In this document: piece by piece, positions 14,501 to 27,263 of the stretch
How the letters are laid out: each line of letters begins with the position of its first letter
How positions within the stretch are numbered: position 1 is the stretch's first letter
Program-made: the position numbers and the translations under genes
Notes under the pieces: generated by a model
The model's database searches: none
Told to the model about the DNA's origin: nothing
What the model saw: the letters and a program-made list of their open reading frames with translations, nothing else
DNA from: Osedax fenrisi
Lineage: Eukaryota; Annelida; Polychaeta; Sabellida; Siboglinidae
Direction of reading: 5' to 3'
Length of the DNA stretch: 64,000 nt
Assembly: GCA_964019155.1 (NCBI GenBank)
Contig: OZ025244.1
Span: 38,703,545-38,767,544, forward strand

Positions 14501-16643
14501 TATAGTATTACAAGTTATTTTTATACAGTACAAATTATCATTAATAATGTATTCATGCTGTTATTTTATAATAGATAATAAAATAGATAATTTATTTTCA
14601 TAATATATAAGTAGAAAAAAAATAATAATTAAATAATGTCATCATTTACATACATATAAATAATATAAGCATTTGATAATGTTATAATACATAAAACACG
14701 AGTGGCACGAATACTCTTCTCCGTGGAGATATTAAACAATCTAAAATAACCTAAGTTGTCTATCATTGACAGATCTATCATAGAATTAATGGCGATGAAT
14801 CAACTACAATATGATTAAGGATTAGATGTGCTGGTATAACAGCGTCGATTATGTAATAGTAGCGATGATGTAATAGGAGCTATTATGCAATAGTGGTGAG
14901 GATGATATAACGAGCCTGTGGAGATGCAGACATATTGATGACGATGAGTTGACCTGATTTCTGTTGTATCTGAGCTATCTGGATGAGGGGAAACTTACCG
15001 TCAGTCGTTTCTACTGGCAGCGAGTCAAATAATCCTAATGACATCGAGTAATGGGTTAACGTAACATAGGTAGCGCACGTTCAAAGGTAAGTAGTAGTAG
15101 TAATAGTCACGCTGTGATATGTAACTAATAACCATATGTGATACTGGAGATTAGAAATCGATAATTAAAAGGAATAACGATTAAATAAACGATTAACAAA
15201 TTTTGATGTAGAAATTGTCCAACTTCTATATGAGTCTGTATCCAAATATGTACATTCTCTATTGTAATTATATTTAGTAATAATATAGGTATACATGTGA
15301 CATGTATCTATGAGACAAAGATATTGTGGATTCCAATGATTTTTGTGAAATCTATTCAGTGATGTTAACATATAACTCGATACATTTATTATATTGATTA
15401 ATATCTATTCATTTATTCAATGATATAATCGAAAGTATAAATATTTTCTAATGATAACATATGTTATTGAAATAAACTATAAAATACCTTAGGTAGAATA
15501 CCTTCTTAAGTTAAAGCTAACCTGCTGATGTACGCAGGGATAATTGTTCAGCGTATTGATTACGCAGCGAGTCTACCGCTAGCTCCATCTGTTGGATCAT
15601 TTTGTTGTAATCGAACACCGCGTTCAGTTCCTCAGAGTTCAGCGAAACTTTGTGTTTCGAGTTCGATTTCTTCACTGCGGCGAGAGAGATCAAGTGAGTC
15701 ATTAAAGTCAGTACATGCTGGTGTACATGTGTGAGTCAGTAGTCAGTACATGCGGATGTACATGTGTGAGTCAGTAGTCAGTATATGCGGGTGAGTCAGT
15801 AGTCAGTACATGCGGGTGAGTCAGTAGTCAGTACATGCGTGTGTACATGTGTGAGTCAGTAGTCAGTACATGTGGATGTACAAGGGTGAGTCATATTGGG
15901 TATACTGTTATATAGGTAGGTAGTAGATCTACTAGATAATACTCTGTATGTAACGTTGTAAGGGTTATAAATATGCACTCGTGTGCTAGATAATAGTTGC
16001 ATAACTACTGGTGATGTTTCATGTATTACGCGATGCCCGCAACGTTTTACATTTACTTTATGTAATGATATTATTACATTGAATGTTTGTTGTTGTAATA
16101 ATGGTTATGAATTTATTTTTAATTAAATATTTTTACGCCGGACATATATTTTATAGCATAAATTATTGTAAGATTCATAAATTAAATCTATGATTAAACT
16201 ACGTATAAAATATTAAATTATTAAATATCTACTCGTATATATTCTGTAGATGTAAATCTATTATATAGTAATCGCCCAATAACATCTAGGGTTTAAACCC
16301 TTTAGGAAAATGATATTTCCTCATTTTATTTCCAATTATATTAATTATACGCTTATTTATATTATAAACAAAAACTTCTAATAAATGATTAATATTATTA
16401 CTATTATAGCCGTTAATAGTCGCGCGTGAACTGCCCTCTCGATGAACCTTTATCATTCCTTCCTTTCTTGAGAAGCGCCGACGTCATCGTAATGCTCCTC
16501 TGTTGATCGCATTGTCTACTACTACTGGTGGTGGTGGGGGCTATGTTCCATATGTAGGGATACGCGGCTGTAGTACGTAATGCAGTGGGGCGTGACCACA
16601 AACGTAATACACTTCGTAAGCAGCGAGTGGATAACTGGGCCAT
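11463..16643 (-). CDS. MRRF: MRRF, mitochondrial ribosome recycling factor
   Basis: Splits post-termination mitochondrial ribosomes together with the mitochondrial EF-G2. Exons in transcript order: 16643-16448, 15674-15522, 15034-14916, 13709-13618, 13357-13268, 11990-11921 and a terminal exon at 11679-11596 (alternative copy 11537-11463). With the proximal terminal exon the protein is 267 residues; the human protein is 262. Exon 1 encodes an Arg-rich, acid-poor N-terminus (MAQLSTRCLRSVLRLWSR) that fits a mitochondrial presequence, and its ATG has good context (accATGG). The RRF fold follows: IQIAQIQQKSGQLIVINM, DSGLNLN, then the diagnostic VTRELREKM and a helical C-terminus. The exon 3 donor appears to be GC (cag|gctcgt). 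Only that junction keeps frame and matches family spacing. A LINE fragment lies in the intron between exons 5 and 6. Confidence 0.9.
11596..11679 (-). CDS. MRRF: MRRF terminal exon, proximal copy
   Basis: Acceptor taacag, then 27 codons and TAA, continuing exon 6 in phase 0 with VQSKMHEYSSKVEEIM and ending in KQKDLLINK. This end resembles the usual RRF C-terminus (K-x-K-E-L-L type) better than the distal copy does. It is part of a tandem duplication with a period of about 142 bp. Confidence 0.8.
   Translation of the reverse strand, partial: VQSKMHEYSSKVEEIMTLKQKDLLINK
12050..12435 (-). mobile_element. Non-LTR retrotransposon 3' fragment
   Basis: Open frame 12430-12134 matches the C-terminal tail of LINE reverse transcriptases: SPEYLSDLI, then VVAPKYWNALPYDIR and FKCKLSTHLL. 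Only the last ~98 codons survive, followed by a short A/T-rich 3' end. It is inserted in the MRRF intron between exons 5 and 6, in the same orientation as the gene. It resembles the post-RT region of CR1/Jockey-like elements, but the clade is not resolved. It is a dead fragment. Confidence 0.8.
15695..15905. repeat. Minisatellite with repeated TGAGTCA, MRRF intron 1
   Basis: Five to six degenerate units of about 25-40 bp built from gtgagtcagtagtcagtac plus a variable tgtacatgtgt block. It starts about 20 bp from the acceptor of MRRF exon 2 on the intron side. The heptamer TGAGTCA recurs about seven times. Confidence 0.8.
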
Positions 16644-19017
16644 GGTTCTAGTGGTGAGTTCAACTGTATTTATTCACAATATTAATATTTTTCGCTATCT
16701 ATGGTTTTATAAGGTAAAAAGATAATAGTATGATATATAAATAAATATTATGTATTGATAAAATTTGAGAAATAATACTTATACTTTTTAATAAAATATT
16801 ATAAAAGTAACTTATATAACATTTATTATAATTATATAATATAATATAATTTATATTATCATAATACCGTATGCTTATATTATATAAAACATATAAATAT
16901 AATGTTATATAAGCCATACACGCATTGTTTACTTGAGCGGGTATCCCACTATAATTGTAGTTAACTTGATAGAAAATAGTTTTAAAATTAAAATATGTCC
17001 GGCAAGTTCCGAACAATCTTATAGTCACTATAATAGTGGGATACCCCCTTTAGAGACGTGACATGTCGGTGCCGATGTCAGTCTAAATGATTTAGACTCT
17101 AAATCGTTATATATATAATTATTATTATATTATTATTATAATAATTATTATAATTATTATAATAATTATTATAATAATAATTATTATAATATTAAATATG
17201 TATGATAAAGTTATCATAAATTGTATTTATTACAAATTAAAATTATTTAAAATGACAATTCACAAAAGACAACTGTGTTATATATCATATGTATAACAAA
17301 GTTATCATAAATTCAATTTAAAATTGTATTTATTATAAGTGAAAATTATTTTATTTAAATTTTAAATAAAATTAAGTTTTTCCAAGAATTATTATTACAA
17401 AAGTCAAATTAAAATAGTATTAATCTAAAATTATAATATTCTAATACGATATTAGATAAAATGAGTACATCTACTTCACGTATAGTCAATTTTAATAATC
17501 ATATACCTATATAATTTATGAAATCGGATTAAATTCACAATTAAATTTAAATCCTTTAAATGTTATTGATAATTGGTGTCAAGTTTATTTATATAGAAGG
17601 CATTGGGATTCTTATATTAAATTGGGATGTACTAAAATCATAGAGCTAGAGATACAGAAATAGCTCTCTCTAGCTCTGTGACTAAAATCATAGATTTATA
17701 GTTTACACCCTATAGATTTATAGATTTAGGGTTTACACTATAAATCTATGACTAAAATCCAGAACTGTAATAATTACCAAATATAAATATTTTGTATTCA
17801 AGAAATTGATCAAGAAAACTATATCCAAAATAATTACATTTTTATCTATTCCTATATAACTGAGTTATATTAGATTACCACTAAATTTAGTAATCAAAGT
17901 CCATATATAATAATATATAGTTATTAATAATGTATATCATCAAAACATATATTGTATAAATACCCATTCACACCAAATAGAATTGAATTAATTATTAAGT
18001 ATTTATTACATATATAAATAAAATCTGATTATAACTAATACTACCTATATAGTTAAATGTATGAACACTTTTTTTAAATAACTATTATTATTTATATATC
18101 TGTTATATGTATTTATATATATATAGAAATTATAATTATAATTATTAAATTATACTCAATATATATTAATATAATTAATTAATCAGATGATATTTATATA
18201 AAAATCTATTAATATAATTGAATATAATAATTAACAAATACTGAATCTATTTTAACTTGCAATATATCACATCAATGATTATAAAGATGAAGTATTCAAT
18301 ACCCTTAGATACCCTTTAATCATGTTGTGCAATATCCTAAAGCAATGTGCGCTATACAGCATGCTCATCTGTCCGACAAGAAGATATCGTTGAACCACAA
18401 TAACGGGAAGTATCGAAGTGAACATTGTCTGATAATAATCGGGCAGTGAAATTTAAGATGATATTTTAATACTTAATAAAACATCTGTCAAAATAAATAG
18501 CTATTTATATGTTTAAAATAATGTATTTGTATTCACGATATCAGTTGTTAACAGTGTACCTAATATCAGGTACTTTATTGTGTGGTGTTATGCTGCGTAA
18601 GTTGTTATTTAATATATATTATAAATATGTATGATAAATATTTGTTTAAACAGAACTGTATTTATTTATAAATATTATAAAACTCAATACGAATAATGCA
18701 AAATTGTTACATATGGCATAGCTGTATGAAATGAATATATTATATAATGGAATGTAGATAATAAATACTTAACAATAAATAAAAAGTCGTCATGTTGAAG
18801 AAATTTGAACATTTAACAAATTTAAACAATGTAAGAAAAAATATAAATATAAGAAAATATATAAATATTAATAATAATAATCGAGAATAACACAGTAATC
18901 TATTATTTAACAATAGAATATTCAATAAATGGGATTAATTTATCAGATTTTTCATCAAATCTTCCGTAAATAGTTAGCTTCCCTAATAATAATAATCGAG
19001 AATAACACAGTAATCTA
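16644..19017. other. Intergenic region upstream of MRRF and downstream of the hillarin-like gene
   Basis: Holds the MRRF promoter/5' UTR and the hillarin-like 3' UTR. Contents: a MITE-like repeat (16937-17050), an ATT/ATA trinucleotide tract (17110-17190), a small inverted-repeat patch (17640-17760) and an unexplained GC-richer island (18330-18450). No TATA box or other core promoter element can be called in such AT-rich DNA. Confidence 0.5.
16937..17050. repeat. Short inverted-repeat element (MITE-like), copy 2
   Basis: Relative of 3731-3857 in inverted orientation: a gcgggtatcccactataatt end, an aacttgatagaaaatag block, a tccggcaagt core, and a closing atagtgggatacccc. The two ends are inverted repeats of each other. 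Confidence 0.65.
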
Positions 19018-19098
19018 TTATTTAACAATAGAATATTCAATAAATGGGATTAATTTATCAGATTTTTCATCAAATCTTCCGTAAATAGTTAGCTTCCC
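18869..19098. repeat. Perfect 115-bp tandem duplication over the hillarin-like 3' end
   Basis: 18869-18983 and 18984-19098 are identical. The copy nearer the gene body carries the true C-terminal codons and stop (19018-19020). The other lies downstream in the 3' UTR and repeats the end of the coding sequence out of use. Perfect identity implies a recent event or an assembly artefact. Confidence 0.9.
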
Positions 19099-19955
19099 TT
19101 CATGTCTTCCAGTTAGTATTGTTCCAGTCCATTTACCAGTTTCTGTATTTATGATTAATATAAATATATGATAATTATAATAATACTAATAATAATCTTT
19201 ATTTTATGTAATATAAATTATTTTGTATAAATAAATATAACATAAATATAATTGAGAAAATAATAATTTAAAAAAATATTAAAAATTATTGATATAATTA
19301 ATAGATTTCTAATTAATTAATATTACTATTTCAATTCAATATTTTTTGTTTTTTATATATAATCTTTTTTTGTAATTCATATTTAATCTATTTAAATTCA
19401 ATAATAATGTCCGAATTTAACCTACGCCTTTACGATATAATTAAACTCGATATAAAAATAGAATAGAATATTTTACTGAATTAGTACAAATATATAAAAA
19501 TAATAATAATAATAGTAATAATAATTACACAACTAACTACGGTCAACGTAATCCAGGTGCTGCCACTCTCCGGGCTCAGATTCCAGTGCTACGGCTATTT
19601 CTAAGGCGTACAATGATAACAGAGAGAATTGAACGCGAGTCTTCCTCAGTAGATAGCCGTTCAACGGTTCCACTAGTCGCGTGAGTCTCCATCTGGTGCT
19701 GGCTTTAGGTAACGCTTCAATCTGTAGGATAGATCTGTAGCATTATCATATGTAAGGCATAGCTATACATTATAGGCATTACTTCTCTCTACTATGGTAA
19801 CTTTATAAACATATATATATATAATATAATAATATTTATTCATTGAAATCACGTATATATATATATTGAATACAATACAAATAGCGGATACAAATGGATC
19901 ACTCAAGAAGTCGTAGACTTATATATACTAAAAAAAATATATATATATATATGTA

Positions 19956-20011
<56 letters not shown>

Positions 20012-20097
20012 CTATATATCACACTAATCTATATTATGCTTTTATGATAATAAAGTAACTCTATTTGACTATGTTTTGATGTATTTACATGGTACAC

Positions 20098-20149
<52 letters not shown>

Positions 20150-21029
20150 CAATTAAACATGAATACATCCGATTGGTTATGTGGTATAAACGGGGTAACA
20201 ACGTATTAGCAGAATATATGTTAATGCGCTGATAGTGAGGTATGGCATATGTTATATGCTTTCGGTGTGTGTAAATCACAACTTATTTCAATTTATTTTT
20301 ATTCTTTAATTATTATTACACATCGTTTAGGTTTTGACTCTATTCAATAAAATAGCATCTATCTCTCTATCAATCTATCGGCGGGTGTAGACTCGTCGCG
20401 CTACTAGCCTTGCCTTTAGAGTGTTCGGTGAAGCGTATCAGGAACCTGTAGACGGCACGTAGCCCATTACCAGGGGAAGCCGCGTAGATGCAAAGACTGT
20501 AGAAGCCAGCGTGACGCACACGCACGTAGTAGTGAACACGGTCTGCAGCGCGCTCTACGGGGAACGCTAGTCTCTCGCAATCTGTGAATGATTCATCTTG
20601 TTCCTGATAACTGCGGTAGTGGTAGTGGTGTTAGTGGTAGTGGTGGTGGTGGTGGTGGTGTGGTATTCTGTGTTATGCAACTAGTACTATCTATTCTACA
20701 GGTATTTGTACAATTTCAGGTGCATTTTTTTCGGCGCTTTAAGGACCGGATAAATAGATTATTTTTGAAATAAATATAATATTTATTAAAAATAATATTA
20801 TATAAAAATCAGAAAATTGAATTTATTCACTTTTTTAATTATATGTTATATAATGCATAGAAGTAAAAAGAAGTGTCAAAAATAGTATTTATGAATGTAA
20901 GCAAATACAAAATAATGATTAATATTTTAACTATTAATAATAATTAGATTTAAAAGTAATACATTTTAGATTATAATTTCAATATTTACAATTTTAAAAA
21001 TGTTAATATTATAACAAAGATAATATTAT

Positions 21030-21064
<35 letters not shown>

Positions 21065-21538
21065 TCTACAAGGTAAAACAATAGCATTTTCTTAGTGCAT
21101 ATTTTCTATCATTTTGATATAAACTACACTACAAATATTTCTCATTTTTTGTAATATCCGATTTATTTGTTCTTTTTAATATTAATTATGTATCTTTGAA
21201 GCTACATAATATACATAATTTAGAACTACTTGATCAAACTATATGAAACTATTATTATTTAATTATATTATATTATTATTATAAAATGAAGCGTCGAAAA
21301 AAAAAACAAATTATATAGCATAATCAATAAAACGGAACATAAATGACAAAATAAAATAACTAACGATGATGACAAATTAGGAATAAAGGGAGAGTACTGT
21401 ACATTATAAATAAATTATATTAATACATATGTATAAAAATTGATAAAAGTAGTGATGATATACGGATAATACATATTAGGTTAATTTAAATGCATGTGTT
21501 ATAACATTTTTATGTGTGAGGTTTTATAACAAATACTT

Positions 21539-21612
<74 letters not shown>

Positions 21613-24071
21613 GTAACATTATATAAATATATATATATACATACTTATATAGCGACAATTTTAGATTTTCATATCAAATTTAATATATAGATATTTAATG
21701 CATATTATTATTATATAATAATATTTAATAATATAATTAATAAATAAATGTGCTACTATTTAATCCCTTCTATTTGAAATATTTTCACAAGCATTTTAGG
21801 TATTTAAAAACCATCTTTTAATTGAACACGTTTAATATTTTACTTAATACATTTATAAATTTATACAAATATTAATATTTTAATAATTTAAAACCAGTTT
21901 AAAGTATTTTATGAAATAAATAACACAAATTCTTACAAATATTAAACGTGTCTATGCCTACCTTTCTAAATTATGTTTAACTTTCACTCCGGAATGTACT
22001 TTCAAGGTCAATGTAATGTTGTCTTGATCAGTGGTGATGAGGGGCCATCGATGTGACATCTCAGTGACCAGAGAGGCTCCGTCACCTTGACGCCCATAAA
22101 CCAGGGCCCCCTTCTCACACGTTGGCCACTTCCTGTTTATATTCTCCGCCGGTACCTAATTGATTACGTTTAGCATACTTATGGTGAATAAATACACTAA
22201 TTTCTAGTTTTTGTGAGGGAATTAGATACTTGAAAAATAAATAAAATAGATAACGAAATTTTTTTTTTAAATATAGTAAAATTAAAATATTTATATTTGA
22301 TTTAATAATAATTAGTAATATTTCAGTTTCTCTAAACATACAAAAGTAAATAAGAAAATAATAACTAACATATATATCAGAGTTATTGATATAATTTGTA
22401 CATAACATATACATACGCATATATATATATAGGAGATGTTATAAATGTGTTTATATAAATATATCATTACATTTAATAAATATAATTTTTTAAAACATAT
22501 TTGAAAAATGTAATAAATTATTTAATTATTAATGTTTCTACTTCTACTTCGAAAAGAAAGCTACAAAATAATCAACTTTAAAGATAGATTTACAATATAA
22601 ATCACGCTACTCTAGTATAATTAATCAGTTACGACAACGTTTAGAAAGTAAGGGTGTGGTGTTTGTAGCATGGAAAGTAGGTCACATGGGCATAAGGACA
22701 GACTATCGTTGTGTATTCATAATGTATCAACTGTATGTCCTTTTGACAAGATTTACCGCTACAAAAATCACACCTTAGATTATGGATTATTAAAATTATT
22801 CTATTTACTGCCAAACTACTGAACATCACACCGATGTCAGCCATTCTCACCTTATCGCAATGAAGGTAGAACATTGCGGCCAAATCCTCGCCTCCCCTAT
22901 TCCATCGTGACGTGACGTACACCTCGACATAGTAGTAGCCAGGTTTAGGGGGGTACAGACGGCCACTTAGGGTGGTGGCGTTCTCGTGGCGATACAGTAC
23001 TAGACGGTTATCTGTGTGGGTGTGTGTGTGTGTGCGTGTATGAGTGTGTGTGTGGGTTAGCATCTGGGTTAGCATGAGGGTTAGCGTGTGGGTTAGCATG
23101 TGCTAGTTTGTACTACTACTACTCTGTTTTACTTATTCCTAATCGATGTTTTATTATAATCAATAAAGAATACAGTCTAACAAGTACTAGTCTATTGTCT
23201 GTGTTAAGTTATCACATGGTAATGTGTACTACTTCTTAATCGTAGTGTTATTATAATCAATAAAGATTATACAGTCTATACAATAATGATATGAATGATA
23301 CAGTCTATACAATACTATACAGTATATAAAGTAGTAGTCTATTGTCTGTGTGACTTATTGGTGGCTGTGTTAGCATATGTTAATACTTCTTATTGTTATT
23401 ATAATCACTAAAGAATACACAAGATATCTATTCTAATTAGTATATACATAAACTAGTAGCGGAAAAATAATCATAATTATTATTTTTAAATTAATTTTAA
23501 AATATATTTATAAAACGTATGCCATTACCTTAAAGAAGAACTCGTGTACACATTAATACAATAATTCAACAACATGTACGTTAATAGCGCTAACTAAATA
23601 TCGTAGAGTAATGATTACAGTGCTAACCGATAACAGTCTGAGCTTTGTCACAAGTTACCAGTCTCGCGTATATAGCAGGCCAGTTTATCTCTATAGTCTG
23701 TAGTAAATGTGTGGTTATGTTAACTCATGTCTATATACTTGATATTATTTATATATATTCGATTCCGACATAATTATATATAATTATATTTTAATAAAAA
23801 TTAACCGAGTATATATTTAAATATTGAGATATTTTATTTTTGTTATATGATATTATCATGATATTATAATATGCAGTAATTACGAATAAATGATTAATAT
23901 ACAATATAACATATTAGCAAACATTGATGATCGCGATCGTGAATTTCAAACAGCCATCAGCATCAGTTTTCAGGGTGGCGCATGTTGGGCCAATCAAATC
24001 CAGTCTCGATGTGAAGAACGTAGATTTCAAGAGAGGTAATGATTCGAATTCACTCAATGATATCGGTTTTT
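19018..24071 (-). CDS. Hillarin-like exons 16-22: C-terminal KY-type beta modules
   Basis: Exon 16 has SLSEFESLPLLKSTFF, similar to the segment after the core in KY (SLRQFE...KSEFY). Exon 18 has SGRLYPPKPGYYYVEVYV and exon 20 has VHYYVRVRHAGFYSLCIYA. These are two copies of the family pattern P-x-x-G-x-Y-x-x-x-I/V-Y-A, suggesting repeated beta-sandwich modules. Exon 19 links them (VPAENINRKWPTCEKGALV). Exon 22 ends GKLTIYGRFDEKSDK...EYSIVK and stop. Between exons 20 and 21 the only in-phase junction that keeps the whole strand is a GC donor (aag|gctagt). A GT alternative (ag|gttcct) is possible with a different acceptor. Confidence 0.8.
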
Positions 24072-24179
24072 CTAGAAGCTGTAGTCAATGTCATACGTAA
24101 ATATACAATGTAATTATAAATGATATATATATATATATATATATATTAATATATTTATCATATATATAACAAATTAGTT

Positions 24180-24218
<39 letters not shown>

Positions 24219-27218
24219 TAATCAGTAATTTAAAATCTACTAAACTAAAATCATCTTAGTACTTAAAATATGTAAATGATATATTATGAAATCTTATTTT
24301 CAATTTAGTAAATACGGTGTTATTAAATATATTTTACAAAACTTTAATAATTTATTGTATACATATGTTTAATACAATTAATAAAAAGTAATATACATTT
24401 AATTGGAAATAATTGTATTGGATATAAAACGGATATATTAATTATATTATTTAAATTTGATCTTTATAGATCAACTTTTTATATGCGGATATAATATATT
24501 ATTGTAATATTAAAATTATAATCTTACAAAATATATAATTAAATCTTGAATATTCGAAAGATGTTTCCATATTTTTTATTTATATATATTATATTTATTT
24601 TTAATTACACAAAAATCATGTTACATATAATTGACTTTTAAATTTAATATAAATTTATATTTATAGTACCTGGGTTTCTACTATTCAGAATTCAAAAAAA
24701 TGTCAGATTATATTTCATAACACTATTATATTATTAGCTGATACTACTTCTTTTCACCATTTTTCCCCTCTAGTGTATTGTTTATCAATGTAGTATAATT
24801 TATTGCATTAACTTTGTTTGTAAATAAATACTTGTTACCACCACCACCACCACCACCACCACCACCACTACCACCACCATTATCACCACCACCACCACCA
24901 TTACCACCACCATTACCACCACCATTACCACCACTATATATGATATATACGTATGTAACACGAGAGACCTGCCAGTATGGGTCGTCAGGATAATGCTGAT
25001 AGATGTGATGGCGTGGTGAGGTCAGGAAGTAGAACTCATCGACTGCGTACGTATGCGCTACTGCAGGCGCTACTGTGGACGCTACTGTAGTGGTACTGGT
25101 GTCGCTACTCGTGTTGGTTACGTGCCGGCTACCCCAGTTAGCGTTCACGAATCTCCATTTGCCATCTGTAGTGGAGGTATAGTGGGGGGTTTAGTAAGGT
25201 ATAGTGGTGGGTTTAGTAAAGTATGGTGGGGGGGTTTAGTAAGGTGTACTAGGTGGGTTTAATAAGGTATAGTGGTGGGTTTAGTAAGGTGTACTAGGGG
25301 GGTTTAATAAGGTATAGTGGTGGGTTTACTCTATGCGTATCTTTCAGAAATGAGATATATTCAATATTTAGATTGGAAAGGTTTGTATTGTTATTTATAA
25401 TTATTATAACATTATAAAATTGTGATAAATATTAATAATTAGTATTATTAATATTAATATTAATAAAATAAGTATGATTAATTTTATGAAAATGTATAGT
25501 CAAATGTAGATTGTAATATTTCTAAACGTACATTATTGAAACAACCAAAGTGTATACTAATTTCATAATTATATATTTCGCTATACATTTAAATTATTTT
25601 GTATTTCTTTATATATTTTTAGGGTTGTGAGTTAATAAAAAACACGTTTTAAACAGACGTTTTAAACGATTTTAAACCGTTTTAAACATAGAATAAAAAA
25701 CGAAAAAAACAGATAAAAATAAGAGACATACATATATTTATACATATATTTATTTAATTGTTAATATTTAAATTTAAATTTAAATTCAATTTGACAAATA
25801 ATAATTTATCTGCTCTTTTTTTTGATATACTAAATTGTATAATAATTGAAAATTGAATGAATATTTAATAAATGTATAAAATATGTGTATATAAATATAA
25901 TATTATTATTAAAAGTTAAATTAGATTTCTTTTATGTTTTGATATAATAAATTGTATAATAATATATATTATGTTTAAAATTATATAAAAAAATAGTATG
26001 AATTTTCATATTTTTTTAATAATAATATATTAATATATAAAAGAAATATGAAAGTTCATAATATATATTATTATATAATTTATTATATCAGAACATAAAA
26101 GAAATCTAATTTTACTTTATTATTTATAATAATTTATTATAATATAAATATGAAAGTTCATACAGCTTTTATAATATTAATTATATAATGTACATATATC
26201 TAGATTGTGATACAATCTCCATGTCTATAACAAATAATTAAATAATACAGAAATACTCAGTGTTATAACAAAATAAATATTATAATTATTATAATTGTCA
26301 TACTAATGTATAGTTTGACAATATGATTTAATAATGCTAATAATACAGATAATATATTATTTGAATTATTACTGATTATTCATATAATATGTACTTACTT
26401 TATTATTATTTTATTATTTAACAACATATCTACTTTATTTATATAATTTTATATTTTGTAACAGAAAAAAACGGATAAAAAACGAATATAACGAATTAAA
26501 AACGAAAAAAACCGTTTATAACATGTTTTAAACAAACAATAATAAAAAACGCGTTTTTTAACAACCCTATATATTTTGTTTATTATATATCATGTATATA
26601 TCAAATATACATATTATTATATTCTAAATACTATGCATAATAACTACTACTGCTACAGACCAGCTAGTACCGCGGTCCACTGGTTCCGATACTTGGGGCC
26701 TCTGAACCGCTTGCCCGGACGATACCCGGCGCCCTTCGAATAACCTTCAACGACCTCCACTTGTAGTCCTGCGTAACTACAGGTGAAACATGATATTACA
26801 GTGGTCGTGGTCGGTAATGTATACCTAACACAGGGGTTCGAATGATTCGCCCTTACTAGATTACTATTTCTATTTAGTAAATAGTATTTACGTACAAACT
26901 TTATATATGTATGTATACATATGTACTTATACGTACTATTCAAAATATTATTATTATACGATATTATTATACAAAACAATAGTCAATAAATAAAGTTCAT
27001 TCGTTCGTAATCGATCCATTAACTAAAGACTCAGAGGTTAATAACACTTATATGTGAATATATTACTACGAATGAAATGAGATATTGTGGAATATCCTGA
27101 CATTTCTAGATTATACACTAGAATCGAGTGAATTCACTCTAGTGGATGCACGATTGTTTAATAATACAAGTTATACAGAATTATAGTTGATACCAGAGAA
27201 GATAAATAACAAGCACTT

Positions 27219-27263
<45 letters not shown>

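Noticed and set aside
20401..20420. GT donor inside exon 20 (ag|gttcct) as the exon end
   Set aside because: It removes the FLIRF strand that parallels the end of the preceding module. The GC donor keeps it and joins in phase 0. It is kept as an alternative, not excluded.
24744..24936. Gly/Asn-rich coding extension of hillarin-like exon 15
   Set aside because: It lies beyond the donor at 24961. The (ACC)n tract gives the frame its appearance, and splicing at 24962 restores family similarity in exon 16.
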